Assembly: GCF_014694385.1 (NCBI RefSeq)
Contig: NZ_JAAOCA010000008.1
Span: forward strand, 1-64,000
Direction: 5' to 3'
Length of the DNA: 64,000 nt
Source of the DNA: Pseudomonas typographi
GTDB lineage: Bacteria; Pseudomonadota; Gammaproteobacteria; Pseudomonadales; Pseudomonadaceae
Shown: positions 52,248-61,504 of the stretch, piece by piece
How positions within the stretch are numbered: the first letter of the stretch is position 1
Layout: every line of letters starts with the position of its first letter
Program-made: the position numbers and the translations under genes
Notes under the pieces: generated by a model
What the model was told of the DNA's origin: nothing
The model's database searches: none
What the model saw: only the letters and a program-made list of their open reading frames with translations

Positions 52248-52988
52248 TCAGCTCATTTGCAGGACGCGTGCCATCGACTCATCGTCTTCCTTGGCAGTGG
52301 TCATCATCTTGATCTGCATTTCGAACTGCTTGGAAAGCGCCATCACGTCGGTCATCTCTTCAACGGCATTGACGTTGCTGCCCTGCAAGAACCCGGAGGT
52401 GACTTGCACATTGGCATCCGCCGCCGCGGGCTGGCCGCTCTTGGTGTGGATCAGCCCGTCGCTGCCCTTGGTCAAGTCGGTATCCTTGGCGCTCACCAAC
52501 TTCAACCGGTCGACCACCGCCATCACCGCTGGGCTCTGGCCCAACGAGCGAATGGTGACGGTGCCGTCCTGGCCGATTTCGATTTTTTCATCCGGCGGCA
52601 CGGCAATTTGCCCGCCATTGCCCAGCACCGGCATGCCGGTGCTGGTGCGCAGCACGCCCAGCGCGTCGATGTTCAGGCTGGCGGTTTTGGTATAGGCCTC
52701 GGACCCGTCCGGGGCCTGCACGGCGATCCACCCTTCGCCACCGATGGCCACGTCCAGGTCACGGCCGGTTTCGATCATGGGGCCAGCGTCCATGTCGGTG
52801 GCCGGGTTCTCGGTCATGGCATAGGCGCGCGACGGAAACGTATCGCCGAACACCGGCATGGAACGGGCCTGTTCCAGGTCTTTCTGAAAGCCATTGGTTG
52901 AAACGTTGGCCAGGTTGTTGGCATGGGCCTTTTGCGCGTAGGCGTTTTGGCTGGCCCCGGTCATGGCCACGAAAAGCATCTTGTCCAC
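52248..52988 (-). CDS. flgF: Proximal rod protein FlgF
   Basis: A 246-aa rod protein: MDKMLFVAMTGASQNAYAQK and [20 protein letters not shown] at the start, VTSGFLQGSNVNAVEEMTDV and FEMQIKMMTTAKEDDESMAR at the end. First gene of the flgF-L operon, behind its own sigma-54 site. Confidence 0.97.
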   Translation of the reverse strand: MDKMLFVAMTGASQNAYAQKAHANNLANVSTNGFQKDLEQARSMPVFGDTFPSRAYAMTENPATDMDAGPMIETGRDLDVAIGGEGWIAVQAPDGSEAYTKTASLNIDALGVLRTSTGMPVLGNGGQIAVPPDEKIEIGQDGTVTIRSLGQSPAVMAVVDRLKLVSAKDTDLTKGSDGLIHTKSGQPAAADANVQVTSGFLQGSNVNAVEEMTDVMALSKQFEMQIKMMTTAKEDDESMARVLQMS

Positions 52989-53042
52989 TGGTGGTCTCCC
53001 TCGACGAACCCTTGCCGCTTGACTGTAAGTTGCTATGGCTTT

Positions 53043-53058
53043 AGCAAGGGCCGGGCCA
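53043..53058 (-). promoter_or_regulatory. Sigma-54 promoter of flgF operon
   Basis: On the minus strand TGGCCCGGCCCTTGCT: -24 TGGC and -12 TTGCT in correct spacing, about 55 bases before the flgF start. Confidence 0.7.
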
Positions 53059-53191
53059 ACTTCAGGTTTATTCCTAAAGGCCTTGTATCACGGGGGCTAC
53101 AGCCGGGCGGGAGAAAATTGACGCGAGCAAGGCGCCGAAAAGTCGGCGCGGATTTGCCGCTGTAAGGCAATGGCGTAAGGCAGGAGGTTCG

Positions 53192-53449
53192 TCAGCGCCG
53201 GCAACCGGCATTGCGGAAGGGGCCGGCAAAACGAATAAATGGCGGCCCAGGGTCGGTCTGGGCGCAGATCACATGGTTATCGGCCAGGCTGCGGTAGCTG
53301 TACCAAGGCGCGGGAGCAGCCTGAACGGTAGCGGCGGCCAGTGCCAGGGCAATGGCCGCTAATCGACGAAGAAATAACCCGGCGACCACCCTAAAACCTC
53401 CCCCGCCGCGTGCCACACCGTCGGCGATGCGGCATCCTTGCCGCGTCAC
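53192..53449 (-). CDS. Small secreted protein between flgE and flgF
   Basis: An 85-aa frame with a signal peptide (LRRLAAIALALAAATVQA) and a mature part of about 40 residues with two cysteines, HVICAQTDPGPPFIRFAGPF and NAGC, likely a disulfide. The first 25 residues may not be translated; start is unclear. Similar small secreted proteins are known to me in pseudomonads, but no role is known. Lies downstream of flgE on the same strand. Confidence 0.55.
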   Translation of the reverse strand: MTRQGCRIADGVARGGGGFRVVAGLFLRRLAAIALALAAATVQAAPAPWYSYRSLADNHVICAQTDPGPPFIRFAGPFRNAGCRR

Positions 53450-53453
53450 GGCA

Positions 53454-54752
53454 TCAGGTCATCTGGATGATGGTTTGCATGATGGTGCTTTCGGTGGAAA
53501 TGGTCTTGGCGTTCGCTTGGTAGTTGCTCTGCGCCTTGATCAAGTTCACCAGCTCCGCGGTCAGGTCGACGTTGGAGTCCTCCAGGGAGCCCGCGGTCAA
53601 GCTACCGAGGGTGCCGCTGCTCGGCGTGCCGACCACCGGCACACCTGAAGCACTCGACTCACGCCAACCGGTATCGCCGGCGGGGGTCAGGCCTTGCACG
53701 TTGGCGAAGTTAGCCAACGCGACTTGGCCGATGTTCTTCGACTCGCCATTGCTATAGGTGCCAAACAAATTACCTTGGTCGTCGATGCTCAGCGACGACA
53801 GGGTGCCGGTGGCATAGCCGTTCTGGGTTTTGGCGGTGACCGCCGACGTGGTGTTGTACGAGGTGGTGCCGGTCATGTCCAGCGTGACCCCGGCGCTCGC
53901 CGCGACGGCACCGTTGCTGGCCATGACGCCACTGGCATTCTGCGCCGCCGGCACCCAGTTGGTCAGGGTGAATTTGCCGGTGTCGTCTACCGTCAAGTCG
54001 GTGCTGCTGGTACCGGTCAGCGAACCGTCCGAACCGAAACTCAAGGTAGCTGTGTAGGGCGTGGTGGACGTAGGGTCGGAGGGGTTAACGCCATCGACGG
54101 TGGTATACATCGTCCACTGGTTGGTGTCGTCCTTCACGAAGTACTGGGTCATGGTATGGGAGTTACCCTGACTGTCGTAAATGTCGGTGCTGAACGTGTA
54201 GTTGTAAGTGTCGGTGTCAGAGGCATCGAACGGGGTCACCGTGGGCGTGGTGGCGCTAGAGTTTAAGTTAAGCGTTTCGGACATCGCGTCGGTCGGGCTC
54301 GGCGCCAGGGCCGAGGTGTCGACCGTCAGATTGGTCAGCACGCCGTCGATAATGTTGCCATCTTTGTCGGCGGCATAACCCATCAGGTTGTTGCCACTGG
54401 CGTCAACGATGTTACCGGAGCTGTCCGTGCCGAATGCGCCGGCACGTGTGTACACGAGCGAGCCATTATCGCTGGTGATGAAAAAGCCATTGCCATCAAT
54501 GGCCATGTCGAGGCTGGCGCCGGTGCTGGTGATCGTGCCTTGAGTGAACTGCTGGCTCACCGCCAGGGTGTCTACGCCAGAGCCCACGCTGGCACTATTG
54601 CCACCGAGCAACAGCGAATTGGAATACACATCGCCAAACTCGGCGCGCGAAGACTTAAAGCCAGTAGTGGCCACGTTGGCAATATTGTTGCCGGTGACGT
54701 TAAGGGCGGTGTTGGCAGCATTAAGCCCGCTGAGGCCGACGTTGAACGACAT
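53454..54752 (-). CDS. flgE: Flagellar hook protein FlgE
   Basis: A 432-aa hook subunit. [20 protein letters not shown] with [20 protein letters not shown] and the end [20 protein letters not shown] with [20 protein letters not shown] are conserved. Central variable domain is of normal size. Confidence 0.97.
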   Translation of the reverse strand: MSFNVGLSGLNAANTALNVTGNNIANVATTGFKSSRAEFGDVYSNSLLLGGNSASVGSGVDTLAVSQQFTQGTITSTGASLDMAIDGNGFFITSDNGSLVYTRAGAFGTDSSGNIVDASGNNLMGYAADKDGNIIDGVLTNLTVDTSALAPSPTDAMSETLNLNSSATTPTVTPFDASDTDTYNYTFSTDIYDSQGNSHTMTQYFVKDDTNQWTMYTTVDGVNPSDPTSTTPYTATLSFGSDGSLTGTSSTDLTVDDTGKFTLTNWVPAAQNASGVMASNGAVAASAGVTLDMTGTTSYNTTSAVTAKTQNGYATGTLSSLSIDDQGNLFGTYSNGESKNIGQVALANFANVQGLTPAGDTGWRESSASGVPVVGTPSSGTLGSLTAGSLEDSNVDLTAELVNLIKAQSNYQANAKTISTESTIMQTIIQMT

Positions 54753-54781
54753 GATTGACTCCTAGGTGCCGATAAGCCGGC

Positions 54782-55507
54782 TTACAGTCCGATAGTGGTA
54801 ACGTCCGACAGCTTCACACTGGAGCCGTCGGCTAATTTGAGGGTCATGTCACTTGCCGTACTTCCCAGGGTCACACTGGTGACGGTAGAAGGCAGGTAAG
54901 TGGTTTGCGCAACTTCGCTACCGTCGACCGTGGCATTGGCGGCAAACGTGTAGGTTCCCGAGGCCAGCGTATTGCCGTCGTTGTCGGTACCGTCCCAGGT
55001 GAAACTCACCGTCCCGGCGCTTTGCGAGCCCAAGTCGATGTTCTTGACCAGCGTGCCGTCCGCGTCATAGACGCTCACACTGGCATCGGTTGTGGCCGAA
55101 CTCACGGCCACTTGGCCGGTCAACCCGCTGCTGGTATCTACAGCGGCACTGGTCGCCTCGGCCAGCACGCTGTGGCCCACCAGCGACGAAGCCTGCAGCG
55201 CCTGCGAAGAGGTGTAGTTACTGGCCAGGCTGTCGACGGTGTCGTTGAGGGTATTGATGCCTTCCAAACTGCTGAACTGGGCCAACTGCGCGACGAATTC
55301 GGAGTTATCCTGCGGGTCGAGCGGGTTCTGGTTTTGTAGCTGGGTCACCAGAAGCTTCAGGAACGTGTCCTCGCCCAGCGAGTCGGTGCCGGTGGAAGAA
55401 GAACTCGACGAACTGGAGGTGCTCGAAGTACTCGAGGTGCTCGAGGAACTGAGCGCATACTGCGACAGTATCGACGATGCGCTGGTGCTATCAGAGGTAG
55501 TGGTCAT
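54782..55507 (-). CDS. flgD: Hook cap protein FlgD
   Basis: A 241-aa hook-assembly scaffold. It has GEDTFLKLLVTQLQNQNPLD and NSEFVAQLAQFSSLEGINTL, then FlgD Ig-like and tudor-like domains (VSFTWDGTDNDGNTLASGTY). The N-terminus has a long Ser/Thr run encoded by TCG/AGC repeats. Confidence 0.96.
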   Translation of the reverse strand: MTTTSDSTSASSILSQYALSSSSTSSTSSTSSSSSSSSTGTDSLGEDTFLKLLVTQLQNQNPLDPQDNSEFVAQLAQFSSLEGINTLNDTVDSLASNYTSSQALQASSLVGHSVLAEATSAAVDTSSGLTGQVAVSSATTDASVSVYDADGTLVKNIDLGSQSAGTVSFTWDGTDNDGNTLASGTYTFAANATVDGSEVAQTTYLPSTVTSVTLGSTASDMTLKLADGSSVKLSDVTTIGL

Positions 55508-55522
55508 GGTTTATCCGTCCGG

Positions 55523-55966
55523 TTACTGACCCAGCGTCAGTACTTTTTGCATCATGGTTTTGGCGGTGTTCATGATGTCGGCGTTGGTCTGGAAAGACCG
55601 GCTCGCCGAGATCATGTCGGCCATCTCTTCAACGGTGTTCACGTTCGGGTAATACACATACCCGTCTTTGTTCGCCGCCGGATTGCTCGGTTCGTAGCGT
55701 GCTTCGAGGTTGCTCTGGTCTTCGACGATACCGGCCACTTGCACACCCTGACCGCCATCGCCACCGTCATCGAACAGCGAGCCGCTATCACCGCTGGCCT
55801 GGCCGGCCAAAACGGTAGAAAACACCGGGTGGCGGGCACGGTAGGTCTGGTCGAGGCTCGAAGACACCGTATCGGCGTTGGCCAGGTTGCTCGCCACGGT
55901 GTTCAGGCGGGTGGTCTGGGCGCTCATGCCGCTGCCGGCGATGTTGAAAACATTGGAAAGCGACAT
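55523..55966 (-). CDS. flgC: Rod protein FlgC
   Basis: A 147-aa rod protein: MSLSNVFNIAGSGMSAQTTR with LNTVASNLANADTVSSSLDQ and NVNTVEEMADMISASRSFQT. Standard length. Between flgB and flgD. Confidence 0.97.
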   Translation of the reverse strand: MSLSNVFNIAGSGMSAQTTRLNTVASNLANADTVSSSLDQTYRARHPVFSTVLAGQASGDSGSLFDDGGDGGQGVQVAGIVEDQSNLEARYEPSNPAANKDGYVYYPNVNTVEEMADMISASRSFQTNADIMNTAKTMMQKVLTLGQ

Positions 55967-55969
55967 GGC

Positions 55970-56380
55970 TTATTCTCCTCGGATGGCCGTGACCAGCCCT
56001 TTGAACTTGCTGTTGAGCAGCGTGAAGCTGGCCTGGAAATCGACCGCGTTCTGCGCGTAGTTAGAGTTTTCGATCTGAGCATCGACGGTGTTCTGGTCGA
56101 GCGATGGCTGCGTCGGTACCCGGTACTTCAGGGTACTGTCGGCGCTGTCGTCAAAACCCTCAGCCGCGATATGCCGCGTATTGGTCCGCTCCAAGGAAAA
56201 CGAATCGCCTGCGGTTTTTTGAGCCTGGGCGGCCAGCACGGACGAAAAGTCCAGGTCGCGCGCCTTGTAGTTAGGGGTGTCAGCGTTACTGATGTTATTG
56301 GCCAGCACCTCAGCGCGCTTGGCTCTGAAGTCCAAGGCTTGCTCGTGCATACCGAGCGCCTGGTCGAAACTGATGCCCAT
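55970..56380 (-). CDS. flgB: Rod protein FlgB
   Basis: A 136-aa rod protein: MGISFDQALGMHEQALDFRA and AEVLANNISNADTPNYKARD. ATG at 56380 chosen because it lies about 50 bases after the sigma-54 site and gives the normal family start. First gene of flgBCDE. Confidence 0.97.
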   Translation of the reverse strand: MGISFDQALGMHEQALDFRAKRAEVLANNISNADTPNYKARDLDFSSVLAAQAQKTAGDSFSLERTNTRHIAAEGFDDSADSTLKYRVPTQPSLDQNTVDAQIENSNYAQNAVDFQASFTLLNSKFKGLVTAIRGE

Positions 56381-56428
56381 GGTCGGAAAACCTCTGACGG
56401 CGGAAATTCGTATCACTGCAAAAGTATT

Positions 56429-56444
56429 AGCAAAGGCTGTGCCA
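56429..56444 (-). promoter_or_regulatory. Sigma-54 promoter of flgBCDE
   Basis: On the minus strand TGGCACAGCCTTTGCT, a near-perfect -24/-12 element, about 50 bases before flgB. Confidence 0.9.
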
Positions 56445-56647
56445 TCTTTATAAGCATATTGATTAATAACGTTTTTATTGTTTATGAACGCCATATCTGC
56501 CAGAAAAGCGGCAAGGCTTTTCCGCGACGGCGGCAAAAGCGGCAATGCCTGCGCCGACCGCCCAAAGGGGGCGGCGATAAGCGCCACGGAGGTAAAGAGG
56601 GTTGCCCAGCAGGGCCCAGCCAGGCGGCGTAAAACTCAAGGCGGCGT

Positions 56648-56808
56648 AGTGTGTTGTTTCAGACATTCACGTAAGCATTGGCGGGTGAATGTTGCCGTTT
56701 AAAGGCACCGTGACGCGCCATAGCCGGGCTATGGCGAGGAGCGGCGACACCGCCCAGCAGCAAAAAGCACCGCCAAAAGGGTCCAGTTAACTTCTGAAAC
56801 ACCACACT
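56648..56808 (-). mobile_element. MITE-like element, second copy, inverted
   Basis: Ends AGTGTGTTGTTTCAGA and TCTGAAACACCACACT are inverted repeats with one mismatch. Read on the minus strand the inside shares GTTTCAGAAGTT, GCTGCTGGGCGG, CCGCTCCTCGCCATAGCC and AACATTCAC with the copy at 44268. It lies upstream of the flgB promoter, just after flgZ. No gene inside. Confidence 0.8.
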
Positions 56809-56820
56809 GGGGGCCGCCGC

Positions 56821-57567
56821 TTAGAAAACGTCTTTGTCGAACCGGCGCGCTTCACGCTGCAGTTGGTAAACGAAACGCTCGACGTTACGCCCCGCCAAAC
56901 CGCTCATGTTATGGAAGCGCACACCGGCAAACGTGGCATCCAGGCGTTCTTCAAAGTGCAAATAGCGCAGTTCGACCGCCGTGGTGATGGGGCCGAACGG
57001 CAAGGCAGCGCTAAAGCGTTCGTAGACCTGGCCTAATTGCAGGCGCTCACTGAGGTCACCGTCGAAGCGCAGCTTGCAGCCAGTGGCAGAGAGGTCGAGT
57101 AACTTGCCACGCAGGGTTTGTGCCGGCAATTTGTCGCCGGCCAGCGCCACATCGACCAGGGCCGAGAGCTTTAACGGGGCACGAAAGGCATTGCGCCGTT
57201 GGTGGTAGATAATTGCGCTGGGTAGCCGGCCTTGGTAGCCGCGGCCATTGTCGTTGTCGACCAGGGCGATGGGGCCCACGGCGTCCCAAGCAATGCGTAC
57301 CCCATCGTGAAACCCTTCGACCTTGAAGGGCTCGCCGGCGAGCAGATAACGCTCGCCCTCACGGGGGATCATTTCATCCAGCACCAAGCTCCCGGCGTCG
57401 CGGTCAATGCCGATCACGTAGCTCTGAAAACGCTGGTTTCGCTCGGCGAAGGTGATGATCAGGGGATCGCGGCCCTCCTGAAGCGAACGCAGGTTGGCGA
57501 TGATTTCCAGGGGGGTGGTCAGCACCTTGGGAGGGTGCGCAGCGTCATCGGCCGAATGGTTGAACAC
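56821..57567 (-). CDS. flgZ: Flagellar brake protein FlgZ/YcgR (PilZ domain)
   Basis: A 248-aa c-di-GMP effector that slows the motor. N-terminal YcgR domain ([20 protein letters not shown]), then the PilZ motif with [12 protein letters not shown] (RxxxR) and [13 protein letters not shown] (D/NxSxxG). GTG at 57567 after GGAG is the probable start (residues after it: FNHSADD). Stands with flgN and flgM. Confidence 0.93.
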   Translation of the reverse strand: MFNHSADDAAHPPKVLTTPLEIIANLRSLQEGRDPLIITFAERNQRFQSYVIGIDRDAGSLVLDEMIPREGERYLLAGEPFKVEGFHDGVRIAWDAVGPIALVDNDNGRGYQGRLPSAIIYHQRRNAFRAPLKLSALVDVALAGDKLPAQTLRGKLLDLSATGCKLRFDGDLSERLQLGQVYERFSAALPFGPITTAVELRYLHFEERLDATFAGVRFHNMSGLAGRNVERFVYQLQREARRFDKDVF

Positions 57568-57648
57568 GATGTAGAAACTCCAGGCTGAACGCGACGCATG
57601 CGCCCATAGCAATATGCCACCTTTGTAGCATGTGAGAGTACCGCCCCG

Positions 57649-58116
57649 TCAAGCTTGGCTGAAAGCGCGAAGGGTCCCCAGCTTGGAGGTAGCACCACGC
57701 GCGGTGTACAGCGACGGTGCCTCGCCCCCGTTGAGAATGCGCAACTGGTTGGCCGTGGCGTGCTGCTGCAGGCGGATGGCTTTGCCGTTTTCTTCATTGG
57801 CCTGCTTGCACTGGCCCAGCAGGTCATTGAGCTGGTCGCCCTTGGCCAACAATTCGGCACCTATCGGGGAGACCTTCGCCAATTGCTGCAAACCTTCGCG
57901 GTCAGTGCTCATGCCCAGTAGCGCCAGCGCCTGGCTACGCTTGCGGCCCTGTTGCTGCAACTGCACGATCAGCGATTGCTTCTGCGCCAGGATATTCTCC
58001 AGCAAGGCCATGTCCCGCCCACGCAGTGCATGGCCCTCCAGCCGCAGCCATTCAAGCAGTTGCTGGGCCGGGCCGAGGTCGCTTTCGATCAATTGAAGCA
58101 ATGCGGTGTCTTGCAT
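57649..58116 (-). CDS. flgN: Export chaperone FlgN
   Basis: A 155-aa helical protein (ALLQLIESDLGPAQQLLEWL; LENILAQKQSLIVQLQQQGR) following flgM. FlgN guards FlgK and FlgL before export. Assigned from helical pattern and place. Confidence 0.88.
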   Translation of the reverse strand: MQDTALLQLIESDLGPAQQLLEWLRLEGHALRGRDMALLENILAQKQSLIVQLQQQGRKRSQALALLGMSTDREGLQQLAKVSPIGAELLAKGDQLNDLLGQCKQANEENGKAIRLQQHATANQLRILNGGEAPSLYTARGATSKLGTLRAFSQA

Positions 58117-58167
58117 GGCGGCTTGAACTCAGTGGTGGATACCAGGAAGCCTGGCAAGGCACGCGCC

Positions 58168-58479
58168 TTAGCGGTCGGCTTCGAACTTCAGTATGTTGCC
58201 GGCAGTTTTCGTCGGGTCGACGTTATAGCTGCCATTGGCAATCTTTTCTTTAACTTCGGCCACTTTCGCGCTGTCGACCACAGGCTGGCTCTGCAGGTCA
58301 CTGCTCACCTTTTGCAGAAATTGCGCGCTGTCGCTCAGGTGCACGGTGTCACCGGCGGCGCTGCTTTTGCTTACGCTGGTGTCGGTGCTTGCCGCCTCGG
58401 TGGTGCGGGTGTTGCTGGTACCGGTAGTACCGGTAACGGGCGTGGTGCCGCCGTTCACCCGATTGAAATCGATAACCAT
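58168..58479 (-). CDS. flgM: Anti-sigma-28 factor FlgM
   Basis: A 103-aa protein: MVIDFNRVNGG at the start, Thr/Ser-rich linker, and the FliA-binding end VHLSDSAQFLQKVSSDLQSQ with VDSAKVAEVKEKIANGSYNV. It holds FliA until exported. A FliA promoter lies 40-65 bases upstream, giving autogenous feedback. Confidence 0.96.
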   Translation of the reverse strand: MVIDFNRVNGGTTPVTGTTGTSNTRTTEAASTDTSVSKSSAAGDTVHLSDSAQFLQKVSSDLQSQPVVDSAKVAEVKEKIANGSYNVDPTKTAGNILKFEADR

Positions 58480-58516
58480 GATGTAAAAACCTCTGGGATT
58501 CTGGACGCTTGCCCTG

Positions 58517-58543
58517 TTTTCGGCGCCGGGGCGAAAACCTTTA
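58517..58543 (-). promoter_or_regulatory. FliA (sigma-28) promoter of flgMN
   Basis: On the minus strand TAAAGGTT, 11-base spacer, GCCGAAAA: close to the consensus TAAAGTTT-N11-GCCGATAA. Confidence 0.88.
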
Positions 58544-58663
58544 GTTTTTTTTCGCCATAGCCTGCAACGCGGTCGAACAGGGCCAGAGTATAGTGCGAGG
58601 CGCCATACATTGGCTGCAATTTAGGCGACGCTGCCGGGTTGCGGTGCAGCCCAGCCTGCGGCT

Positions 58664-59413
58664 TTACATCGCTACCTCCACTTGCCCAGGCCCCGTTACC
58701 CGGGCTTTGACCACACGGTTTGAGCGCAAGTTGCGCACCCGTATCTGCTCACCCTCGCCGCCGTCGGCCAATGCCTCGCCCGGCATGCGCACGGCGATCC
58801 CGGCGTTACCGGCACTGATCACCACCTGGTCGCCCTTGCGGATCACCTCGGGCCGCTCCACCTGCACCGGCGACAACACCTGGTCCATCACCGCGGGCCT
58901 GGTGAGCTTCAGGCCCAGCGCTTGGTCCAACTCGGTCAGGTAACCCTGGCTGAGCGGGCCGACATCGCGCTCGCGCAGCGCCACGTCACCCTGGCCGATC
59001 ACATCGTTACGCTTCATTGGGCGCGTAGCAGTGACCACTTGGCGAAACAAATGCACCTGGGCCGGCACGAATACCGTCCAGGGTGTCGGCCCTTCACAGC
59101 GAACCTTTACCACTACCCGCCCAACGGGCGTGGCCGGGCTTTGCAACGACGCGGCCAAAGGCTGCTCGCAGCCGGGCAGGCTTAACCGCGGGTCAAGGTC
59201 GTTAACTTCCACCTGCGGCCGGCCTTCGATTTGCGCGGTGGCCAAATAATCTTCGACCGTGAACTCAAGAAACCCCTGGGTGGCACCGATAAGCTGTTCG
59301 GGTAATGTGGCTTCATCGGCGGGTAAGCGCCCAGAACCGAAGAGGCACAGGGCGGTAACCAGCCCGGACAGCGCATGTAACAGGTGTCGTGAAAATGGCG
59401 TTTTTACGTTCAT
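58664..59413 (-). CDS. flgA: P-ring assembly chaperone FlgA
   Basis: A 249-aa periplasmic protein. It has a signal peptide (LLHALSGLVTALCLFGSG), then SAF-like domain with VVTATRPMKRNDVIGQGDVA and RKGDQVVISAGNAGIAVRMP, typical for FlgA. The start ATG at 59413 lies only about 12 bases after the sigma-54 -12 element, so the message has almost no leader. Confidence 0.94.
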   Translation of the reverse strand: MNVKTPFSRHLLHALSGLVTALCLFGSGRLPADEATLPEQLIGATQGFLEFTVEDYLATAQIEGRPQVEVNDLDPRLSLPGCEQPLAASLQSPATPVGRVVVKVRCEGPTPWTVFVPAQVHLFRQVVTATRPMKRNDVIGQGDVALRERDVGPLSQGYLTELDQALGLKLTRPAVMDQVLSPVQVERPEVIRKGDQVVISAGNAGIAVRMPGEALADGGEGEQIRVRNLRSNRVVKARVTGPGQVEVAM

Positions 59414-59424
59414 GGCAGGGCCTG

Positions 59425-59440
59425 AGCAAAGCATGTGCCA
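59425..59440 (-). promoter_or_regulatory. Sigma-54 promoter of flgA
   Basis: On the minus strand TGGCACATGCTTTGCT matches the -24/-12 consensus. The expected transcription start falls at or next to the flgA ATG. Confidence 0.85.
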
Positions 59441-59505
59441 AGTTGCCCTAAGAGCTGGCCAGCGGCATACCGCCGGCCCGACAGTTTAATGCGGAGGTTT
59501 CGAAC

Positions 59506-60432
59506 ATGGCTGGTGTGATGGATGCAGTGAACCGGCGCACGCAATTAGTAGGGCAAAACCGCCTTGAACTGTTGTTGTTCCGTCTCAACGGCCAGCAGTT
59601 GTATGGTATCAACGTGTTCAAGGTCCGCGAGGTGCTGCAATGCCCCAAACTGACCCTGCTGCCCAAGGCCAACCCTGTGGTGCGCGGTATCGCCAACATA
59701 CGCGGCGCGACCATCCCGATCCTCGACCTGGCCCTCGCCACGGGCGGGTGCAGCCTCGAGAACAGCAGCAATGCGTTCGTGATAATTACCGAGTACAACA
59801 CCAAGGTTCAGGGGTTTTTGGTGCATTCGGTGGAACGTATCGTCAACATGAACTGGGAGTCGATACACCCGCCACCCAAAGGCACCGGGCGTGACCACTA
59901 CCTTACCGCGGTCACCCGGGTCGACGAGCGGCTGGTGGAAATCATCGACGTGGAGAAAATCCTTTCGGAAGTGGCGCCGATGTCCGAGAGCATCAGCGCT
60001 GGCGTGATAACCGAAGAGGTACAACGAAAAGCGGTATCGCTGCGGGTACTGACGGTCGATGACTCCGCTGTGGCGCGTAAACAGGTTACCCGCTGCCTGG
60101 AAACCGTCGGGGTTGAGGTGATCGCACTCAATGACGGCAAGCAGGCACTGGACTACCTTAACAACATGGTCGCCGAGGGGCAGGACCCTTGCCAGCAGTT
60201 TCTGATGCTGATTTCCGACATCGAGATGCCCGAAATGGACGGTTATACCCTGACCGCCGAAATACGTAATAACCCACGGCTGAAAGACCTGCACATCGTG
60301 CTGCACACCTCACTGTCGGGGGTGTTCAACCAGGCGATGGTGAAAAAAGTCGGTGCCGATGATTTTCTCGCCAAATTTCGCCCCGATGATCTCGCCTCGC
60401 GGGTTGTCGACCGCATCAAGGCACGGGGTTGA
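59506..60432 (+). CDS. cheV: Chemotaxis coupling protein CheV
   Basis: A 308-aa protein with a CheW domain (LELLLFRLNGQQLYGINVFK ... IRGATIPILDLALATGG) and a C-terminal receiver domain (VLTVDDSAVARKQVTRCLET; LISDIEMPEMDGYTLTAEIR, with phospho-Asp). Couples receptors to CheA and can be phosphorylated. Divergent from flgA, ahead of cheR. Confidence 0.96.
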   Translation: MAGVMDAVNRRTQLVGQNRLELLLFRLNGQQLYGINVFKVREVLQCPKLTLLPKANPVVRGIANIRGATIPILDLALATGGCSLENSSNAFVIITEYNTKVQGFLVHSVERIVNMNWESIHPPPKGTGRDHYLTAVTRVDERLVEIIDVEKILSEVAPMSESISAGVITEEVQRKAVSLRVLTVDDSAVARKQVTRCLETVGVEVIALNDGKQALDYLNNMVAEGQDPCQQFLMLISDIEMPEMDGYTLTAEIRNNPRLKDLHIVLHTSLSGVFNQAMVKKVGADDFLAKFRPDDLASRVVDRIKARG

Positions 60433-60486
60433 GTGCCTGGCATGGTGCTCCCGCGGCTCTCACAGGCGTTGGCGCATAATTTTTAT

Positions 60487-60547
60487 TGCCGGCCCAGCAA
60501 AAGGCGCCGCCAAAATTGGGCAGCCCGCGGTTGCAACACCACACCCG
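60487..60547 (-). repeat. Degenerate copy of the TIR element
   Basis: Contains GCCCAGCAAAAGGCGCCGCCAAAA-like sequence and the end GCAACACCACAC, matching the right third of the copy at 56648-56808. Lies between cheV and cheR. The other end is not seen. Confidence 0.5.
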
Positions 60548-60598
60548 CTTCACGCCAGGGGCTTGGCCCCGGCTACATTCACGACTCAAGGGGCACCC

Positions 60599-61429
60599 AT
60601 GTTGTCAACGGCCAACTTGGATTTCGAACACTTCCGGGTTTTCCTGGAAAAAGCCTGTGGCATTTTGCTGGGGGATAACAAACAGTACCTGGTGTCCAGC
60701 CGGCTCAATAAACTGATGGAACAAAACGGCATCCTGTCTCTGGGTGAATTGGTGCAACGCATTCAAAGCCAGCCACGCAGTGGCCTGCGCGAACAGGTGG
60801 TCGACGCCATGACGACCAACGAAACCCTTTGGTTTCGCGACACCTACCCGTTCGAAGTGATGAAAAGCCGAGTGATCCCGGAGATGCTCAAGGCATCCCC
60901 CGGCCAGCGCTTGCGGGTGTGGTCAGCCGCCTGTTCATCGGGCCAGGAACCCTATTCGTTGTCGATGACCTTCGACGAATTCGAACGCAGCAACCCGGGG
61001 CAACTGAAGGGGGGGGCCCAAATCGTCGCGACCGACTTGTCCCCCTCGATGCTCGCCAACTGCAAGAGCAGCGAGTACGACAGCCTGGCCATCGGCCGTG
61101 GCTTGTCGCCAGAACGCCTGCAACGCTACTTCGACGCCAAGCCCGGCTCACGCTGGGCGGTCAAGGCGCCGTTGCGCGCCCGGGTGGAGTTTCGCCCATT
61201 CAACCTGCTGGACAGCTACGCCGTGCTGGGCAAGTTCGACATCGTGTTTTGCCGCAATGTACTGATCTACTTTTCGGCCGACATTAAAAAAGACATCCTC
61301 ACACGCCTGCACGCTGTCCTCAAACCGGGCGGCTACCTGTTCCTTGGCGCCTCCGAGGCACTCAATGGCCTGCCGGACCTTTACCGCATGGTGCAGTGCA
61401 GCCCTGGCATCATCTACCAGGCCAAATAG
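60599..61429 (+). CDS. cheR: Chemotaxis methyltransferase CheR
   Basis: A 276-aa SAM-dependent enzyme methylating chemoreceptor glutamates. N-terminal helical domain (NLDFEHFRVFLEKACGILLG), TTNETLWFRDTYPFE, SAM site LRVWSAACSSGQEPYSLSM and FDIVFCRNVLIYF are all present. ATG at 60599 follows AAGGGG. Confidence 0.97.
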   Translation: MLSTANLDFEHFRVFLEKACGILLGDNKQYLVSSRLNKLMEQNGILSLGELVQRIQSQPRSGLREQVVDAMTTNETLWFRDTYPFEVMKSRVIPEMLKASPGQRLRVWSAACSSGQEPYSLSMTFDEFERSNPGQLKGGAQIVATDLSPSMLANCKSSEYDSLAIGRGLSPERLQRYFDAKPGSRWAVKAPLRARVEFRPFNLLDSYAVLGKFDIVFCRNVLIYFSADIKKDILTRLHAVLKPGGYLFLGASEALNGLPDLYRMVQCSPGIIYQAK

Positions 61430-61430
61430 C

Positions 61431-61449
61431 CGCAAGGCGAGCTTGCGGG
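61431..61449 (+). terminator. Hairpin after cheR
   Basis: CCGCAAG-GCGAG-CTTGCGG stem-loop directly after the cheR stop. No T-run, so strength is uncertain. Confidence 0.5.
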
Positions 61450-61504
61450 CTGGCCGCGTACAGCCGAAACTTTAGGGGCGCCCCCCTGCCCGCCGGAGCC
61501 CTCG

